Origin: an uncultured Eubacteriales bacterium
GTDB taxonomy: Bacteria; Bacillota; Clostridia; Oscillospirales; CAG-272
Assembly: GCA_900548735.1 (NCBI GenBank)
Contig: URMC01000069.1
Location: 1-9,654 of the forward strand
Reading direction: 5' to 3'
Length of the DNA stretch: 9,654 nucleotides
The position numbers were made by a program, and so were the translations under genes. Positions 6,651-9,654 of this stretch are shown one piece after another (the first letter of the stretch is position 1; every line of letters starts with the position of its first letter). The notes under the pieces are model-generated. The model did not search any database. It had not been told where the DNA came from and was given only the letters and a program-made list of their open reading frames with translations.

Positions 6651-7223
6651 ATGGAACTTCTGGAACAGAAGATCCTGAAGGACGGTCGGGTTTTCCCCGG
6701 TGAAGTCCTGAAGGTTGACAACTTCCTCAATCATCAGATAGATGTGGACTTCCTGTGTGAAGTCGGCAAAGAGTTTCATCGCCTGTACTGCAACCAGAAT
6801 ATCACCAAAATCTTAACGATTGAAGCCTCCGGGATCGGTGTAGCCTGTCTTACCGCACAGTACTTCCATGTACCGGTGCTTTTTGCGAAAAAGTCCAAGT
6901 CCAGCAATATGGCGGCAAACGCCTATGTCTCGTCGGTTGAGTCTTATACCCACGGGCAGACGTATGATGTGCTGGTATCAAAAGAATATCTGAAGCCGGA
7001 GGATCGCGTGCTGATTATCGACGATTTCCTGGCAAAAGGGAGCGCCCTTCGCGCCCTGCTCGACCTCGTGTCGCAGGCTGGCGCCACGGCTGTAGGCTGT
7101 GGGATTGTGATTGAAAAGGCATACCAGAACGGCGGCGCACAACTGCGCGCAGACGGTATACGTGTAGAATCTCTTGCGAAGATCGCTTCTATGAGTGTAG
7201 AAGACGGAATCAAATTTTGCTGA
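6651..7223 (+). CDS. xpt: Xanthine phosphoribosyltransferase (190 aa)
   Basis: Xpt joins xanthine to PRPP to give XMP, recycling xanthine into the guanine nucleotide pool. The length matches the Bacillus enzyme (194 residues). Family blocks in order: LKVDNFLNHQID (20-31), ITKILTIEASGIG (51-63) with the pyrophosphate-binding loop, VPVLFAKK (74-81), the PRPP-binding motif VLIIDDFLAKGSA (120-132) with Asp124/Asp125, GIVIEK (151-156) and RVESLA (171-176). The start is ATG 6651, preceded by GGAAAGGGG about four bases upstream. The gene has its own promoter. It sits between guaB, which makes the same product XMP, and a BMP-type transporter. There is no pbuX xanthine permease behind it as in Bacillus. 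No terminator is visible before the next gene, so partial read-through into the lipoprotein gene is possible. Confidence 0.95.
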   Translation: MELLEQKILKDGRVFPGEVLKVDNFLNHQIDVDFLCEVGKEFHRLYCNQNITKILTIEASGIGVACLTAQYFHVPVLFAKKSKSSNMAANAYVSSVESYTHGQTYDVLVSKEYLKPEDRVLIIDDFLAKGSALRALLDLVSQAGATAVGCGIVIEKAYQNGGAQLRADGIRVESLAKIASMSVEDGIKFC

Positions 7224-7316
7224 AAATAGCAGGTCTGATTACGTCTTTTTACATTTTTATACGGTTTACCGGCTCTTTGAGCCTGTGAATAAAAAAATCA
7301 AGGAGGACATTTCAAA

Positions 7317-8612
7317 ATGTTCAAGAAAATCCTGGCAGTTGCTCTGGCAGTCCTGATGTGCGCGACGATGGTCGTGGCATTCGCTTCCTGCAAGAAAGAC
7401 GACGAAACCGAGAAAAAGGGCATGGGCGCCGATCTTCTTCCGAGAAACGCCGTGACCAAATCCGCGGATGTGACCATTCCCAATGACTTCAAAATCGGTT
7501 TGATCGCCCTGCACGACGAAAACTCCACCTACGACAAAAACTTCATTGATGCGTTCAAATCCGTTGTGACGGCTCTTGGCATCCCCAGCGACCGTTACTT
7601 CATCGTGACCGGTATCGGCGAGGATGACTCCTGCGAGGCTGCCGCCCGTGACCTTGCCGGCAATAAGGGTTGCAACATTGTGTTCGCAGACAGCTTTGGC
7701 CATGAGCAGTTCCTGAAGAAGGTTGCTCCTGACTTCCCGAATGTGCAGTTCTGCCATGCTACCGGTACTTCCGCAAAGGTTGGCGGTCTTGACAACATCC
7801 ACAACGCTTTCGCTTCCATCTATGAGGGCAGATACCTTGCAGGCATTGCCGCAGGCATGAAGCTCAACGAGATGATCAACAGCGGCAAAATCAAAGCCGA
7901 AGAGGCTGTGATCGGCTACGTCGGCGCATTCACCTACGCCGAAGTGGTTTCCGGTATGACTTCTTTCTACCTTGGCGCAAGATCCGTTTGCCCCTCCGCT
8001 ACCATGAAAGTCCGTTACACCGGTTCCTGGTATGACCAGGGCAAAGAGCAGGAGGCTGCTACCGCTCTGATCAAGAACGACAAATGCGTTCTGATCAGCC
8101 AGCATGCTGACTCCCTCGGCGCTCCTACTGCTTGCGAGCAGGCGGGCGTTCCCAACGTTTCCTACAACGGCAGCACCTATACCGCCGGCGAGAACACCTT
8201 CATGGTTTCCTCTGCCATCAACTGGGCTCCTTACTTCAAGTACATTATCGAGACCTTCTGCAAGGGCGAGAAGATCGCTGCTGACTGGTGCGGCGACATC
8301 GCTACCAACTCCGTGGTGCTGACCGGTCTGAACCTTGACGTGGTTGCCGAGGGCACCGAGGCGAAGATTAAAGAAGCAATCGCCGCTTTCAAGGCAGGCA
8401 CCCTGCATGTGTTTGATACCTCCAAATTCACCGTTGGCGGCAAGACTCTGACCGAGTACCTGGCTGACGTTGACGGCGACTTCAAGGGCGAGACCAACGT
8501 GATTCACGATGGTTACTTTGATGAGTCCAACGCTGTGGACTTCCGTTCCGCTCCTTACTTCGACATCATCATTGACGGTATCACCAACCTGAACACCAAC
8601 TACGGTAACTGA
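7317..8612 (+). CDS. BMP/PnrA-family ABC transporter substrate-binding lipoprotein (431 aa)
   Basis: Extracellular binding protein of a BMP-family ABC importer; characterised members mostly bind purine nucleosides. A lipoprotein signal peptide is clear: MFKKILAVAL..., then FASC with the lipidated Cys25 and a charged linker KKDDETEKK. Family features follow: an N-terminal lobe from KIGLIALHDENS (59-70), FADSFGHE (123-130), the GRYLAGIAAGMK helix (171-182), IGYVGAF (199-205), YTGSWYDQGKE (234-244) and QHADSLG (262-268). The start is fixed by AAGGAGG at 7300-7306, ten bases before ATG. A small dyad GGCTC-TTT-GAGCC (7271-7283) lies in the 93-base gap after xpt; I cannot place a convincing promoter there. 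Codon choice looks strongly biased (AAG, CTG, TTC, AAC), as in an abundant protein. The ATPase gene follows after a terminator-like hairpin. The nucleoside substrate is inferred from family and neighbours. Confidence 0.92.
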   Translation: MFKKILAVALAVLMCATMVVAFASCKKDDETEKKGMGADLLPRNAVTKSADVTIPNDFKIGLIALHDENSTYDKNFIDAFKSVVTALGIPSDRYFIVTGIGEDDSCEAAARDLAGNKGCNIVFADSFGHEQFLKKVAPDFPNVQFCHATGTSAKVGGLDNIHNAFASIYEGRYLAGIAAGMKLNEMINSGKIKAEEAVIGYVGAFTYAEVVSGMTSFYLGARSVCPSATMKVRYTGSWYDQGKEQEAATALIKNDKCVLISQHADSLGAPTACEQAGVPNVSYNGSTYTAGENTFMVSSAINWAPYFKYIIETFCKGEKIAADWCGDIATNSVVLTGLNLDVVAEGTEAKIKEAIAAFKAGTLHVFDTSKFTVGGKTLTEYLADVDGDFKGETNVIHDGYFDESNAVDFRSAPYFDIIIDGITNLNTNYGN

Positions 8613-8622
8613 TTCCGATCCC

Positions 8623-8640
8623 GGGAAAGCGTTCTTTCCC
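8623..8640 (+). repeat. Small hairpin behind the lipoprotein gene
   Basis: GGGAAAG-CGTT-CTTTCCC is a perfect 7-bp stem with a 4-base loop, starting 11 bases after the stop codon. It stands directly before the larger terminator hairpin. Such tandem hairpins can protect the 3' end of an upstream message from exonucleases; that role is inferred. Confidence 0.6.
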
Positions 8641-8642
8641 AC

Positions 8643-8690
8643 AGCCTTGGAAGCGCCGGCTTTTCGGTGCTTCCAAGGCTACCTCTTTTT
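8643..8690 (+). terminator. Intercistronic terminator between binding protein and ATPase
   Basis: A stem of 16 pairs (8643-8658 with 8665-8680, one G-U) is followed by ACC and TCTTTTT (8684-8690). It lies between two genes of one transporter, and no promoter is visible in the 18 bases before the ATPase start codon. It therefore probably acts as a leaky terminator that keeps the binding protein in excess over the membrane complex. Confidence 0.85.
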
Positions 8691-8708
8691 CATTACACGG
8701 AGGTTTTT

Positions 8709-9654
8709 ATGCCGGATAGCATTGCATTGCAGTTAAAAAACATTTCCAAAAGTTTTGGTAGCGTCAAGGCGAACCAAAATGTGGACCTTGACGTTTATCA
8801 TGGCGAGATTCTTGCAATTCTCGGAGAAAACGGGAGCGGCAAGACGACTTTAATGAATATGATTGCCGGGATTTACTACCCGGATGAGGGGCAGATCTTT
8901 GTGAACGGAGAGGAAGCGACCATCCGCTCTCCCAAAGACGCGTTCCGCTATAAAATCGGCATGATTCATCAGCACTTCAAACTGGTGGACGTGTTTACCG
9001 CCGCCGAAAACATCGTGCTCGGAATGGAGGACGGCGCCCGCTTTGATCTTGCCGAAACCGAGAAAAAAGTAGGGGAAATTACCGAGAAATACGGATTTGA
9101 AATGGATCCGCGGAAAAAGATTTATAATATGGCGGTCTCCGAAAAGCAGACCGTTGAAATTCTGAAAGTCCTTTACCGCGGTGCAGATATACTGATTCTG
9201 GACGAGCCGACGGCAGTGTTGACCCCGCAGGAGATCGACAAACTGTTTGCCGTGCTTCGCCGGATGCGGGCGGACGGAAAGTCCATTATCATCATCACGC
9301 ATAAATTGCATGAGGTGATGGCAATTTCCGACCGCGTGGCGGTACTTCGTAAAGGCGAGCATATTGCCACCGTGAAAACCGCCGAAACCACCGAGGCGGA
9401 GCTGACCGAAATGATGGTCGGCAAAAAGGTTGAATTGAACATCGAGCGGCCCGAACCGGTCAATCCGCATCTCCGTCTGAGCGTTCACAACCTCAGTGTG
9501 ACCAATGCCGAAGGCGTGCGTGTGCTGGATAATATCTCCTTCGAGGCGTTCAGCGGCGAAATTCTGGGCATTGCCGGTATCTCCGGCTGCGGACAGAAGG
9601 AGCTGCTGGAAGCCATTGCGGGACTTCAGAAAACCGAAAGCGGCACCATCAACT
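8709..9654 (+). CDS. Tandem-domain ABC ATPase of a BMP-type (nucleoside) importer, N-terminal 315 residues
   Basis: Energises the importer served by the preceding lipoprotein; it resembles Bacillus NupO (YufO), a sugar/nucleoside-type ATPase of about 510 residues with two fused nucleotide-binding domains. The gene is cut by the window end in frame. The start is ATG 8709, with GGAGG at 8699-8703. Domain 1: Walker A GENGSGKTT (39-47), Q-loop GMIHQHF with Gln88, signature region MAVSEKQ (141-147), Walker B ILILDEPT (161-168) and H-loop ITHKLHE (196-202). Domain 2 begins near 255; its Walker A position reads GISGCGQKE, lacking the Lys-Thr, which is usual in this family (compare GVDGNGQSE). The signature of domain 1 is unusual: Ala and Ser stand where I expect Ser and Gly of LSVGxxQ. 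The permease genes should lie beyond the window. Confidence 0.93.
   Translation, partial: MPDSIALQLKNISKSFGSVKANQNVDLDVYHGEILAILGENGSGKTTLMNMIAGIYYPDEGQIFVNGEEATIRSPKDAFRYKIGMIHQHFKLVDVFTAAENIVLGMEDGARFDLAETEKKVGEITEKYGFEMDPRKKIYNMAVSEKQTVEILKVLYRGADILILDEPTAVLTPQEIDKLFAVLRRMRADGKSIIIITHKLHEVMAISDRVAVLRKGEHIATVKTAETTEAELTEMMVGKKVELNIERPEPVNPHLRLSVHNLSVTNAEGVRVLDNISFEAFSGEILGIAGISGCGQKELLEAIAGLQKTESGTIN

Noticed and set aside
7268..7286. Dyad GGCTC-TTT-GAGCC before the lipoprotein gene as a terminator
   Set aside because: The stem is only 5 bp with a flanking mismatch and there is no T-tract after it, so termination is unlikely.
7266..8642. 458-residue open frame antisense to the BMP lipoprotein gene
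   Set aside because: The plus-strand gene has a lipoprotein signal, RBS and family motifs; strong codon bias on the plus strand explains a long stop-free antisense frame.
8850..9488. 212-residue minus-strand frame opposite the ABC ATPase
   Set aside because: Shadow of the ATPase gene, which has intact Walker motifs in the plus strand.

Overview
The window looks like chromosomal DNA from a low-to-mid GC Gram-positive anaerobe, most likely a gut Clostridia member of the Oscillospiraceae type. The reasons are strong AGGAGG ribosome-binding sites, near-consensus sigma-A promoters with 17-bp spacers, rho-independent terminators after most genes, a Gram-positive type NagB, a BMP-family lipoprotein transporter, and a very large secreted hydrolase. 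This placement is inference from gene content, not a taxonomic match.

Left part (1-4260). The 3' end of nagB (amino-sugar catabolism) ends at a strong terminator. It faces a convergent minus-strand gene for a 1191-residue secreted SGNH/GDSL hydrolase. That protein carries a signal peptide, four divergent tandem repeats of about 145 residues, a complete SGNH catalytic domain, and C-terminal beta-rich modules. Its promoter is a perfect TTGACA-17-TATAAT, and a 10-bp inverted repeat brackets the -35 box.

Middle (4330-4940). A single tRNA-Ala(GGC) has its own perfect consensus promoter, an encoded CCA, a trailer of about 105 nt and a 21-bp terminator stem. A second terminator-like hairpin and an AT-rich stretch with no gene follow, ending in the promoter of the next gene.

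Right part (4943-9654). This is a purine block on the plus strand: guaB (IMP dehydrogenase), xpt (xanthine phosphoribosyltransferase), a BMP/PnrA-family substrate-binding lipoprotein, and the start of its tandem-domain ABC ATPase, which is cut by the window end. A plausible reading is uptake of nucleosides by the transporter, salvage of xanthine to XMP by Xpt, and de novo XMP synthesis by GuaB. No purine riboswitch is visible before guaB or xpt.

The points most worth a second look are: the IMP dehydrogenase, which from memory matches the Tritrichomonas foetus enzyme in functional residues and in their numbering; the ABC ATPase, whose two unusual motifs fall in the same composite ATP site; and the four-repeat architecture of the SGNH protein. 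I found no CRISPR array, transposon, phage gene or clearly new defence system.
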